Source of the DNA: a bacterium
GTDB lineage: Bacteria; Pseudomonadota; Alphaproteobacteria; Rhizobiales; Aestuariivirgaceae
Length of the DNA stretch: 47,585 nucleotides
Direction: 5' to 3'
NCBI GenBank assembly: GCA_022842165.1
Contig: JALHQC010000029.1
Coordinates: forward strand, 1-47,585
The translations under genes were made by a program, and so were the position numbers. Every line of letters begins with the position of its first letter. Within the stretch, counting starts at the first letter, position 1. Of this stretch, positions 26,125 through 33,963 are shown one piece after another. The notes under the pieces were generated by a model that saw only the letters and a program-made list of their open reading frames with translations, was not told the origin of the DNA and ran no database searches.

Positions 26125-26820
26125 TCATGCATAAAGGCGCTCGATTTCCTGAGCCACGAGGTCCTGCAGTTCCCAGAGGTCCTCATCGAATATGCCAAGT
26201 TCGGCGAGATGCGACACCGTATTGTGCAGATATTCAGCACCCGACCCCCAATGACCGCAGGCCCGTGCCAGGGCATAAGCAATTTCAGGCAACGGACGGT
26301 CAGGAGCATAGTAATCGAGCAAATGCGGACGAGCATAGAATGTCAGTGCCCGTTCGCATCCTGCCGCGGTCACGACATCGATCCATCGCGCTGCCTCCAG
26401 GGCTTCATGGCTGCCGAGTTCGCGGTAGAGCAACTTGCGAATTTGCAGATGTTCTTCCGGCTCGCTGACACGTAGTATCATGCCTTCGCAGCTGCCACCC
26501 GGATCAAGGCACATCATGAAGCCATGCTGCTCGGGCGTGGCCCTGAAGTTCTCGATCCGCAACGAAAAGCCGCGCTTCCATCCCTGCGCCACGGCACGCC
26601 GCATCTCAGCCACTGCAAACTCAGGTTTCCAAATCAGAGAGCCATAGGCGAACAGCCACAGAGGACCCTCGGGCTTTGCAGCAATGAGCGCACGCACCGC
26701 AGCATCATAGTCTTCTTCGGAGAAATAGTCATAGCGAGGGTCCGGCGGGCGCTCGGCGATATCGCGGTGGCAGAGCGCCACGAGTTCCCGGGTGAGACGC
26801 TGACGTCGTGGAGCGCTCAT
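26125..26820 (-). CDS. gamma-glutamylcyclotransferase, ChaC-like
   Basis: Enzyme of 231 aa in the ChaC branch of the gamma-glutamylcyclotransferase fold, which releases 5-oxoproline from glutathione. The substrate loop FAYGSLIWKPEF is intact, followed by a central barrel (WKRGFSLRIENFRATPEQHGFMMCL) and a C-terminal helical part (GSGAEYLHNTVSHLAELGI). Chosen start: ATG 26820; readings from 26883 or 26889 are possible and add about 20 residues without recognisable domain content. The gene stands alone, 169 bases from the transglycosylase gene. With PuuB-like and RidA proteins here, a role on other gamma-glutamyl compounds cannot be ruled out. Confidence 0.82.
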   Translation of the reverse strand: MSAPRRQRLTRELVALCHRDIAERPPDPRYDYFSEEDYDAAVRALIAAKPEGPLWLFAYGSLIWKPEFAVAEMRRAVAQGWKRGFSLRIENFRATPEQHGFMMCLDPGGSCEGMILRVSEPEEHLQIRKLLYRELGSHEALEAARWIDVVTAAGCERALTFYARPHLLDYYAPDRPLPEIAYALARACGHWGSGAEYLHNTVSHLAELGIFDEDLWELQDLVAQEIERLYA

Positions 26821-26956
26821 GATGACCGGGGCCCCAAAAGCATCACGCCCAGTTGCCAAGCAGGCTTCGGCGGGGCAGTACATTTCCACATTGCATCAGG
26901 CTTCGCCGCAGCAAGGTTGTCTGGGGCCGACCATAGCCATTTGCGCGGCAAAACGA

Positions 26957-26988
26957 AAGTGGCACCCCGCCCGGCCGGGCGAGGTGCC
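26957..26988 (-). terminator. possible terminator after the DUF892 gene
   Basis: A long GC hairpin (GGCACC 26961-26966 with GGTGCC 26983-26988, around a 14-bp palindrome CGCCCGGCCGGGCG) lies 23 bases beyond the DUF892 stop. The run that follows on the minus strand (ACTTTCGTTTT) is a poor U-tract, so it could be a weak terminator or a 3' stabilising hairpin. Confidence 0.45.
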
Positions 26989-27011
26989 AGAAGCGCCGCA
27001 AATCAGTTCTT

Positions 27012-27563
27012 CTAATCGCCCGTCGCCATCAGCAGGATATGCTCCTCGACCACGTCGGGAAGATGCTCTTCCAGCCAGTCGGCCATTTCCTGTTCCTCGG
27101 CGCAGATCTCGTCGGCAAGCTGGGCAATGCCCTCTTCGCCCGCCGCCCGCGCCATGACGCCAAGTGCGGTATAGGAGGCGATCTCGAAATGTTCGAAGGC
27201 ATAGCCCGCGAAGCTGTTCTTCAGAACTTCGTCGCCCGACATCGAATGCATCATCGCCTGCATGTTCTGCACCATGCCGAGGACCGTATCCTTCAGCGTC
27301 GAGGTCGACTCGTCGAGGCCTTCCAGGGCGGCGGCGATCCGCTCCTGCTGGCTGCGCGACTCTTCCAGATGCTTCGCCAGGCGGTTCCGCAGTTCCGAAT
27401 AATGCTCGAGCCGCTCGACATTGCGCTCCAGCATTTCGATCGCCTGCTGTTCGAGGCCATGCGCATTGCGCAAGCCGACGACCATCAGGTCATAGGCGTC
27501 TTCCTTGTTGTAACTGTTGCCCGTGAGGTTCGACCGGCGCTCGACCGGGGACATGTGTGTCAT
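27012..27563 (-). CDS. ferritin-like DUF892 protein (YciE/YciF type)
   Basis: A 183-aa, all-helical protein of the DUF892 family, a ferritin-like four-helix bundle often induced by stress. The characteristic parts are AYDLMVVGLRNAHGLEQQAIEMLERN, HYSELRNRLAKHLEESRSQ and FEHFEIASYTALGVMARAAG, with Glu and His residues in place for a di-metal site. The C-terminus is strongly acidic. AGGAGTG precedes the ATG at 27563. The molecular function of the family is not established. The gene stands alone, between a hairpin downstream and the transporter terminator region upstream. Confidence 0.85.
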   Translation of the reverse strand: MTHMSPVERRSNLTGNSYNKEDAYDLMVVGLRNAHGLEQQAIEMLERNVERLEHYSELRNRLAKHLEESRSQQERIAAALEGLDESTSTLKDTVLGMVQNMQAMMHSMSGDEVLKNSFAGYAFEHFEIASYTALGVMARAAGEEGIAQLADEICAEEQEMADWLEEHLPDVVEEHILLMATGD

Positions 27564-27684
27564 GGTTCACTCCTGAGGAATTGGGAACTGATGTTGTGGT
27601 GAGCCTCTAAAACGGCCCGTCATCCCGATGGTTCCTTCCGGATCGGGCGGCACTCCGCCTGCCGGAGCTGGCATCGCTCCTCCC

Positions 27685-27720
27685 AAACAAAATCCCCGGG
27701 CGCGATGCCGCACCCGGGGA
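27685..27720 (-). terminator. terminator of the RutR-linked transporter operon
   Basis: A perfect 8-bp stem (TCCCCGGG 27693-27700 with CCCGGGGA 27713-27720) is followed on the minus strand by TTTTGTTT, 27 bases beyond the stop of the binding-protein gene. It should end the four-gene transporter transcript. Confidence 0.8.
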
Positions 27721-27746
27721 CCAGGATGGTGAAATGCCGCCAGCGC

Positions 27747-28739
27747 TTACATGCTCTTGGCCTTGTCGGTCACGACACTCGTCCACGCGCCTTCCGGCTT
27801 CTTGGTGATGACGGGGTCGGAACCGCCCTTCATCAGCGTCTCGACCGTCTTCTCGGCGGCGGCGACGTCGAGCGTGCCGTCGGAGCCTTCGGTAAGCTTC
27901 GAGATCTCGCTCATCATGCGCTTCTGGTGTTCGATGGTCTGCGCACCCGTCGCGTCATTGTCGAGGACGATCTGTGCCGCCTCGTCATTGTTGGCACGCG
28001 CATAGTCCCAGCCCTTCATCGAGGCCTTCACGAACTTCGCCATGGTCTCGACGAAAGCCGGGTCCTTCAGCTTGTCTTCCGCCACATAGAGGCCGTCCTC
28101 CAGCGTCGCCACGCCCTGGTCCTGGTACTTGAAGACCACGAGGTCTTCTTCCTTGATGCCGGCGTCGATCACCTGCCAGTACTCGTTATAGGTCATGGTC
28201 GAGATGCAGTCGGCCTGCTTCTGGATCAGCGGATCGACGTTGAAGCCCTGCTTGATGACGTTGACGCCGTCAGCGCCCCCCGTCGTCGGAATGCCGAGCG
28301 TGCTCATCCACGACAGGAAGGGGTACTCGTTGCCGAAGAACCACACGCCCAGCGTCTTGCCCTTGAAGTCTTCCGGTTTGGTGATGCCGGTTTCCTTGCG
28401 GCAGGTCAGCATCATGCCCGACTTGGCAAAGGGCTGCGCGATGTTGACGACGGCCGAGCCCTTCTCGCGCGTCGCAAGAGCCGACGGCATCCAGTCGACG
28501 ACGACATCGGCGCCGCCGCCCGCCAGCACCTGCTGCGGGTTGATGTCGGGTCCGCCCGGCATGATGGTGACCTCGAGGCCCGCATCCTTGTAGAAGCCCT
28601 TGGCTTCGGCGACGTAGTAGCCCGCGAACTGCGCCTGCGTCACCCACTTCAGCTGCAGCTTCACGGCTTCCGCCATCGCGGTGGAACCGCTCGCCAGAAG
28701 GGCGCCCGCCGCGGCGGCGGCCATCAGAAATTTCTTCAT
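27747..28739 (-). CDS. ABC transporter substrate-binding protein, ThiY/NMT1-like
   Basis: Periplasmic binding protein of 330 aa with a signal peptide (MKKFLMAAAAAGALLASGSTAMA). The NMT1/ThiY-like fold is marked by LKWVTQAQFAGYYVAEAKGFYKDAGL, the PGGP loop and VDWMPSALATREKG. Members bind thiamine-pyrimidine precursors, riboflavin or other aromatic heterocycles. As the last gene of an operon divergent from a RutR-like regulator, a pyrimidine-related ligand is likely. An open frame runs on upstream to 29486, but the ATG at 28739, with AGGGAAG just before it, is the real start because the signal peptide begins there. Confidence 0.88.
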   Translation of the reverse strand: MKKFLMAAAAAGALLASGSTAMAEAVKLQLKWVTQAQFAGYYVAEAKGFYKDAGLEVTIMPGGPDINPQQVLAGGGADVVVDWMPSALATREKGSAVVNIAQPFAKSGMMLTCRKETGITKPEDFKGKTLGVWFFGNEYPFLSWMSTLGIPTTGGADGVNVIKQGFNVDPLIQKQADCISTMTYNEYWQVIDAGIKEEDLVVFKYQDQGVATLEDGLYVAEDKLKDPAFVETMAKFVKASMKGWDYARANNDEAAQIVLDNDATGAQTIEHQKRMMSEISKLTEGSDGTLDVAAAEKTVETLMKGGSDPVITKKPEGAWTSVVTDKAKSM

Positions 28740-28780
28740 CTTCCCTGTCTCCGTTTTTATGTTTGCCTTAAAGTGCCGGC

Positions 28781-29551
28781 CTACTTGCGGTAGGACGGAT
28801 GCCAGAAGGTCACCCGGCGTTCGAGGAACACCAGAAGACCGTAGAACGCCGAACCCGTGATGGCTGCCACCGCGATTTCGGCCCACACCATGTCGAGCCC
28901 CAGTCTGCCAACTTCCGTCGAAATGCGAAAGCCCATGCCGACGATGGGCGTGCCGAAAAATTCCGCGACGATCGCCCCGATCATGGCGAGCGTCGAATTG
29001 ATCTTCAGCGCGTTGAACACAAACGGCATGGCGGCCGGAAGCCGGAGCTTCACCAGCGTCTGCCACCACGACGCGCCATAGCTCTGCATCAGGTCGCGCT
29101 CCAGGTGGCCCGATGCCTGCAGCCCCGCCACCGCGTTGATCAGCATGGGAAAGAACGTCATCACCACCACCATCGCCGCTTTTGACTGCCAGTCGAAGCC
29201 GAACCACATGACGAGGATGGGAGCGACCCCGACGATGGGAAGTGCGGCAACGAGGTTGCCCAGCGGCAGCAGCCCCCGTCTCAGGAACGGCACCCGGTCG
29301 CACAATATGGCGGCAAGAAAGCCCGAGAGCGACCCGATGATCCAGCCGGGGATGACGGCGCGCAGGACCGTCTGCACGAAATCGACCCACAGGATCGGCA
29401 GCGACGACATGAACTTCACGCCGATGTCGGAAGGTGCGGGCAGCAGCACCGCGGGCACGTTGAAGCCCGTGACGATCATTTGCCACGCCGCAAGAATCGC
29501 CAGCCCGAACCCTGCGGGATAGAGAAGGTCGCTGATCCGCAAGCGCGTCAT
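28781..29551 (-). CDS. ABC transporter permease, NitT/TauT type (second subunit)
   Basis: Inner-membrane permease of 256 aa in the SsuC/TauC-like family. Helices start at LLYPAGFGLAILAAWQMIV, and the EAA-type ATPase-contact loop reads RDLMQSYGASWWQTLVKLRLPAAMP. The ATG at 29551 overlaps the stop of the first permease gene by four bases (ATGA). The frame stays open upstream to 30355, but that part is antisense-like sequence over the other permease and not a fusion. Together with the other permease it forms the channel of the RutR-linked importer. Confidence 0.9.
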   Translation of the reverse strand: MTRLRISDLLYPAGFGLAILAAWQMIVTGFNVPAVLLPAPSDIGVKFMSSLPILWVDFVQTVLRAVIPGWIIGSLSGFLAAILCDRVPFLRRGLLPLGNLVAALPIVGVAPILVMWFGFDWQSKAAMVVVMTFFPMLINAVAGLQASGHLERDLMQSYGASWWQTLVKLRLPAAMPFVFNALKINSTLAMIGAIVAEFFGTPIVGMGFRISTEVGRLGLDMVWAEIAVAAITGSAFYGLLVFLERRVTFWHPSYRK

Positions 29552-30435
29552 GGCCTCGCCCCCATCCGCTTCAGCGTCAGGCGCTCGGCGGCGCCGACCA
29601 GCCAGACAAGCGACGCCGCCACGAAAGCGGCCACGAACAGCGCCGCCCAGATCTGCACCGTCTGCCCGTAATATGAGCCCTGCAGCAGCCTGGCGCCGAT
29701 CCCGGCGATGGCGCCTGTCGGCAATTCGCCGACGATGGCGCCGGTGAGCGCAATCGCCGCCGCGACCTTGAGCGATGTGAACAGGAACGGGACGGAGGCC
29801 GGAAACCTCAACTTCCACAGCACTTGGGAGCGGCTGGCATGATAGGTGCGCATCAGGTCGAGCTGCGTCGTCTCGGGGCTGGTCAGCCCCTTCACCATGC
29901 CGATGGTGACCGGGAAGAAGCACAGATACATCGAGATCAGCGACTTCGGCACCAGCCCCGTGAAGCCGATCGAGCCCAGCACCACGATCACCATGGGCGC
30001 GACCGCCAGGATCGGGACCGTCTGCGAGGCGATGATCCACGGCATCAGGCTCTTCGACAGGATCCTCGAATGTACGATGCCGATCGCAAGCAAGATGCCC
30101 AGCAGTGTTCCCAGCAGAAATCCCAGCAGCGTGGAGGAAAGCGTCACCCAGCCGTGATAGACGAGCGACTTCGGCAGCCATGGCTTCACCATGAAGATCG
30201 CGTTCCACATTTCGATCATGATCTGGTGCGGCGCGGGGATCACCGGCCGCGTCTCGTTCCATGAGAATAGCAGGATGTTGGCGGCCCCGCCGCCTGCCGC
30301 TTCGATCTTCGGCGCCGTCACCACCCAGTTCATGGGTATCGCCGCGAGATACCACAACACGAGGATGACGAGGCAGATCACCGCCACCGGAAACGCATGG
30401 CCCTCGCGCGGCGTAACGGCTGCTGGTTCAGGCAT
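29548..30435 (-). CDS. ABC transporter permease, NitT/TauT type (first subunit)
   Basis: Inner-membrane permease of 295 aa. The first helix (FPVAVICLVILVLWYLAAIPM) is followed by a periplasmic loop of about 50 residues, then the conserved core with the EAA-type loop LDLMRTYHASRSQVLWKLRFPASVP. I place the start at ATG 30435, with GAGGG about ten bases upstream; a TTG reading from 30450 would overlap the ATPase stop. The operon order is ATPase, permease, permease, binding protein. Confidence 0.88.
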   Translation of the reverse strand: MPEPAAVTPREGHAFPVAVICLVILVLWYLAAIPMNWVVTAPKIEAAGGGAANILLFSWNETRPVIPAPHQIMIEMWNAIFMVKPWLPKSLVYHGWVTLSSTLLGFLLGTLLGILLAIGIVHSRILSKSLMPWIIASQTVPILAVAPMVIVVLGSIGFTGLVPKSLISMYLCFFPVTIGMVKGLTSPETTQLDLMRTYHASRSQVLWKLRFPASVPFLFTSLKVAAAIALTGAIVGELPTGAIAGIGARLLQGSYYGQTVQIWAALFVAAFVAASLVWLVGAAERLTLKRMGARP

Positions 30436-30446
30436 GGGCAGAGCCC

Positions 30447-31223
30447 TCAATCCTCATAGCTATGCCCCGCCTTCAGCCCTTCCCGCACCCGATGCGCAAT
30501 GGCCAGGAACTCCGGCGTCTCGCGGATGTCGAGCGTCCGGTTCCTCGGGAAATTTGTCTCGATCACGTCGATGATGCGGCCGGGCCTCGGGCTCATCACC
30601 ACGATCCTGGTCGACAGGAACACCGCTTCCGGAATCGAATGTGTCACGAACACGACGGTCTTCTTCGTGCGGTCCCAAAGCTCGAGCAATTGCTGGTTCA
30701 GCTTGTCGCGCACGATCTCGTCGAGCGCCCCGAAGGGCTCGTCCATCAGCAGCAGCTTGGGGTCGAAGGCCAGCGCCCGGGCAATCGATACCCGCTGCTG
30801 CATGCCGCCCGAAAGCTGCCACGGGAATTTTTTCTCAAAGCCCGAGAGATTGACCATCTCGAGGTTCCGGGCGATGCGTTCAGGCGCGCGGTCGAGCCCC
30901 ATGATTTCCAGAGGCAGCCCGACATTCTGCTCGACCGTCCGCCATGGGTAGAGTGCGGGCGCCTGGAACACATAGCCATAGGCGCGATTGAGCCGCGCCT
31001 CCTGCGGGCTCATGCCATTGACGCTGATCGTTCCCGACGTGCCGGTTTCGAGATCGGCGATCACCCGCAGCAGCGTGGTCTTGCCGCAGCCCGATGGCCC
31101 GATGAAGGACACGAAGCCGCCATCCTCGACCTCGAGATTCACCTTCGAAAGCGCATGAACTGGCCCGTCAGCCGTCTGGAAAACAAGACTGAGCTCGCGC
31201 GCCGAAATGACCGGGCCCGCCAA
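30447..31223 (-). CDS. ABC transporter ATPase, NitT/TauT (SsuB/TauB) type
   Basis: ATP-binding subunit of 258 aa with Walker A (GPSGCGKTT), a Q-loop (VFQAPALYPW), the signature (SGGMQQR), Walker B (LLLMDEP) and an H-loop (FVTHS). The MDEPFGALDE wording and short length are typical of the nitrate/sulfonate/taurine group. The start is TTG 31223 with a GGGGAGG site about seven bases upstream. It is the first gene of the operon and faces the RutR-like regulator across 83 bases that contain the palindrome at 31271-31288, so repression by that regulator is likely. Confidence 0.9.
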   Translation of the reverse strand: MAGPVISARELSLVFQTADGPVHALSKVNLEVEDGGFVSFIGPSGCGKTTLLRVIADLETGTSGTISVNGMSPQEARLNRAYGYVFQAPALYPWRTVEQNVGLPLEIMGLDRAPERIARNLEMVNLSGFEKKFPWQLSGGMQQRVSIARALAFDPKLLLMDEPFGALDEIVRDKLNQQLLELWDRTKKTVVFVTHSIPEAVFLSTRIVVMSPRPGRIIDVIETNFPRNRTLDIRETPEFLAIAHRVREGLKAGHSYED

Positions 31224-31270
31224 CGATGATCCTCCCCTGGATTCTTGTTATGGCGGAAACGCTATCCGCT

Positions 31271-31288
31271 CTTGACCATCTGATCAAG
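31271..31288. promoter_or_regulatory. RutR-like operator palindrome
   Basis: CTTGACCATCTGATCAAG is an 18-base near-perfect palindrome with one mismatched pair. It closely follows the RutR site form TTGACCA-NN-TGGTCAA, differing at one base. It sits in the divergent gap, 47 bases before the ATPase start and 18 before the start of the RutR-like gene, so it could control both. Confidence 0.75.
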
Positions 31289-31306
31289 AATTAAGAGAGT
31301 GGCCCG

Positions 31307-31933
31307 ATGCCAAAGGCCCGGCCCGCCATCCCGCGCAAGACCCGCATCCAGACGCAGAACGAGGAACTGATTCTCGCCGCCGCGCTCGAGGTATTCTCCG
31401 TCCATGGCTTCAGGGGATCGACGGTCGACCAGATCGCCCGGACATGCGGGCTGTCGAAGCCCAACCTCCTCTACTACTTCCGCCGCAAGGAGGACATCTA
31501 TGTGGCGCTTCTCGAACACACGCTGAGCGACTGGCTCGAGCCGTTGCGCGCGCTCGATGCCGCGGGCGACCCGCTGGAAGAATTGTCGCGCTATATCCGC
31601 GTCAAGATCCGCTTGTCGCGCGACAATCCCAAGGCCTCGCGGCTGTTCGCCAACGAGATCCTCCACGGCGCGCCGATGATCGGCAAGTTCCTGAAAGGAC
31701 CGCTGAAGGATCTGGTGGACGAGAAGGCAGCGATCATCGCGGGCTGGATCGGCGAAGGCCGCCTCGCGGCGCTCGACCCGCATCACCTGATCTTCGCGAT
31801 CTGGGCGACGACGCAGCACTACGCCGATTTCGATGTGCAGGTGAACGCCGTTCTCGGTTCGCCGCAAGGCCTCATGGCCACGGCGGAGAACACCCTCATC
31901 ACCCTCCTGGTCGACGGCCTGAGGCCGCGCTAG
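31307..31933 (+). CDS. rutR: RutR-like TetR-family regulator
   Basis: Transcription factor of 208 aa. An N-terminal TetR helix-turn-helix (about 20-68: ILAAALEVFSVHGFRGSTVDQIA, then GLSKPNLLYYFRRKEDIY) is followed by the RutR-type ligand domain (SRDNPKASRLFANEILHGAP, LKDLVDEKAAIIAGW, HHLIFAIWATTQHYADF, ending GLRPR). These blocks match E. coli RutR along the whole length from memory. RutR binds uracil or thymine and releases DNA, controlling pyrimidine catabolism. Its likely operator overlaps its own promoter region. The 3' end overlaps the convergent RTX gene by four bases. Confidence 0.87.
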   Translation: MPKARPAIPRKTRIQTQNEELILAAALEVFSVHGFRGSTVDQIARTCGLSKPNLLYYFRRKEDIYVALLEHTLSDWLEPLRALDAAGDPLEELSRYIRVKIRLSRDNPKASRLFANEILHGAPMIGKFLKGPLKDLVDEKAAIIAGWIGEGRLAALDPHHLIFAIWATTQHYADFDVQVNAVLGSPQGLMATAENTLITLLVDGLRPR

Positions 31934-33882
31934 AGAATGAAATCAGCCGCGTTCAGCGTGTGGATGCCGGTCAGCACTATGGCGAAGTCGGCGATGCCGT
32001 CGCCGTTCACATCCCCCTCCACGATGGTCTGCGTGGCGGTGTGCCGGTAGCTCAAGTCGCCTGCCGCACCCAGCCCGTTCATGCCGTTGAAGGTGAACGC
32101 GTCGTCGCTGCCGCCGGCCTGGGCGTCGAGGCTCGAGAGGTTGATCCGGTCGGTGCCGGGCTTGAAGTCGCTGATGGTGTCGCCATTGGCTTCGGCGGCG
32201 GAGGAGAAGACGAACTGGTCCGCCCCGGTTCCGCCGATTAGCCGGTCCTGGCCGCTGCCGCCGTTGAGCTTGTCGTTGCCGCTGCCGCCCGACAGCAGAT
32301 CCTTGCCGCCCCCGCCCGACAGCGTGTCGTGGCCATCGCCGCCGCTCAGCCGGTTGACGGCGTTGTTTCCGGTAATGGCATTGTTGAGGCCGTTGCCGGT
32401 GCCGTCGATGGCGGCGGTTCCGGCGAGCGTCAGCTTCTCGATGCTGCCCTTGACCACCGCCGCATCGGCGAGGCTGAAGGAAATCTCCGAGACGATCCTG
32501 TCGTTCCCGCTGCCGCCGGTTTCATCGGCGATGTCGCCCGCATCGTTGACGTAATAGATGTCGCTGCCGGCATTGCCATGCATCCAGTCGGCGCCGGTGC
32601 CGCCGTTGAGGCGGTCGTTGCCGCCAAGGCCGCGCATGACGTCGCCGTCATCGGTGCCCGTGAGGCTGTCGTCGGCTTCGGTGCCGGTGATTTCGCCGGG
32701 CTCCGTGCCCCCGCCCGCGCCGGTGCTGGCGACCAGTACGCCGTTCACCCACAATTCCTCGAAGCCGTTGGCGGCATAATCGAAGCCGGCCGGCAGCGAA
32801 CCGGTGATGTAGATTTTGTCGAGGCCCGCGCCGCCGAAAGACAGGGCCAGATTGTCGTTGCTCGCGGCATGAACGACGTCGTCGCCGTCGCCGCCGGTGA
32901 AAGTGTCGGCGCCGCTGCCGCCGGTCATCGTGTCGTTGCCATCGCCGCCCGAAAGCGTGTTGTTGCCGGCATTGCCGGTGATGACGTTGGCCAGCGCGTT
33001 GCCGGTGGCGTTGACGTTGTCGATGCCGATCAGTTGCAGGCCCACGGCCTGCTGCGTCAGCGTGGCGCTCACATTGCTGAAGATGGTGTTGCCGTCGACG
33101 AGATCGACCTTCACGTTGCGGCCCGCCATGTTCACCATCGCCCCCATCGGGGCGGCAAGGCCGGTGCCGGAGAAGCGCACTTCGACATCGCCGGTCACAG
33201 CGGTGCCAAGCGCATAACCGCCCGCCGTGCCGGACGCCGAGGTACCGATCACCGCATTGTTCTGCAGCAGCGTCACCGTGCGTCCGCCCAGGCCTTCGCC
33301 GATCGTGTAGAAATCATCGCCATTGCCATCGTTGAAAACGACGCCGGTCACGAAGAAATTGCTGCCCGATGCCGCGAAGTTCTGCGTGGTCATCAGCGCA
33401 TTGTAGGTGTTGGAGCCGCTGGTCATCTTGCCGGGCACGCTGCCGACGCCGATCTCGCGGAACGAATCCTTGAGGATGTTGACGCGGTGGCCAGCACTCA
33501 GGAAAAGATTCTGGTGATGCTGGGCAGCGGCGGCGTTGGCGTCGAGCGTGCCGGTCGTGCCGGTCCATGCGATGTTCTCGCCCCACGTCCAGCTGCCGGA
33601 AAACACATAACCCGCCGACGTCATGCGGGCGCCCGGCGTCGATCCGTTCACGCCGGTATGATTGAACGTGTCGGTATCGAGCATCCAGGTGCTGTGCGCG
33701 TCAGCCGAATCGTTCAGCTTCGGGTTTGCCGCCAGCACCTGTTTTGGCGTTGCAGTGATCGTTCCCGCCGCCAGGCCGGCATTGAGGTCGATCCCGTAGC
33801 GCTGCGCTTCGCCCAGCGGATTCATCCGTGCACGGTTGATCATCTCGAGGATGAGCTGTTCTTGCGGGGTGGTTTCGGCCAT
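31930..33882 (-). CDS. CAP-domain RTX calcium-binding protein
   Basis: Secreted protein of 650 aa with no N-terminal signal peptide, as expected for type I secretion. Residues about 8-172 form a CAP/SCP domain: H63 (DAHSTWM), H75 (FNHTG), E102 (WGENIAW) and H132 (AGHRVNIL) match its conserved His/Glu positions. Residues about 178-265 look like an SdrD-B-type beta domain (GVVFNDGNGDD). Three clusters of calcium-binding GGxGxDxLx nonapeptides follow, near 311-337, 418-442 and 512-556. The C-terminus (DFKPGTDRINLS, then ADFIL) is the usual type I export region. No HlyB/HlyD/TolC genes are in the window. It overlaps the rutR-like gene by four bases. Confidence 0.88.
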   Translation of the reverse strand: MAETTPQEQLILEMINRARMNPLGEAQRYGIDLNAGLAAGTITATPKQVLAANPKLNDSADAHSTWMLDTDTFNHTGVNGSTPGARMTSAGYVFSGSWTWGENIAWTGTTGTLDANAAAAQHHQNLFLSAGHRVNILKDSFREIGVGSVPGKMTSGSNTYNALMTTQNFAASGSNFFVTGVVFNDGNGDDFYTIGEGLGGRTVTLLQNNAVIGTSASGTAGGYALGTAVTGDVEVRFSGTGLAAPMGAMVNMAGRNVKVDLVDGNTIFSNVSATLTQQAVGLQLIGIDNVNATGNALANVITGNAGNNTLSGGDGNDTMTGGSGADTFTGGDGDDVVHAASNDNLALSFGGAGLDKIYITGSLPAGFDYAANGFEELWVNGVLVASTGAGGGTEPGEITGTEADDSLTGTDDGDVMRGLGGNDRLNGGTGADWMHGNAGSDIYYVNDAGDIADETGGSGNDRIVSEISFSLADAAVVKGSIEKLTLAGTAAIDGTGNGLNNAITGNNAVNRLSGGDGHDTLSGGGGKDLLSGGSGNDKLNGGSGQDRLIGGTGADQFVFSSAAEANGDTISDFKPGTDRINLSSLDAQAGGSDDAFTFNGMNGLGAAGDLSYRHTATQTIVEGDVNGDGIADFAIVLTGIHTLNAADFIL

Positions 33883-33963
33883 GGGACATGATCCAATCGA
33901 ATGACTGCCAATCCCTAACCCTGAAGCATGAACAATCGCCGAAGCGGCATTATGGCAATTGCT

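Noticed and set aside
27747-29486. Open frame of 579 codons suggesting a permease-binding protein fusion
   Set aside because: The part above 28739 is out of frame with the real permease gene and has no family resemblance; a signal peptide and ribosome site start at 28739.
28781-30355. Open frame of 524 codons suggesting a double permease
   Set aside because: Codons above 29551 overlap the first permease in another frame; the ATGA overlap marks the true start.
32329-33891. Plus-strand open frame of 520 codons opposite the RTX gene
   Set aside because: It is the complement of repetitive Gly/Asp codons; no domain or ribosome site is evident.
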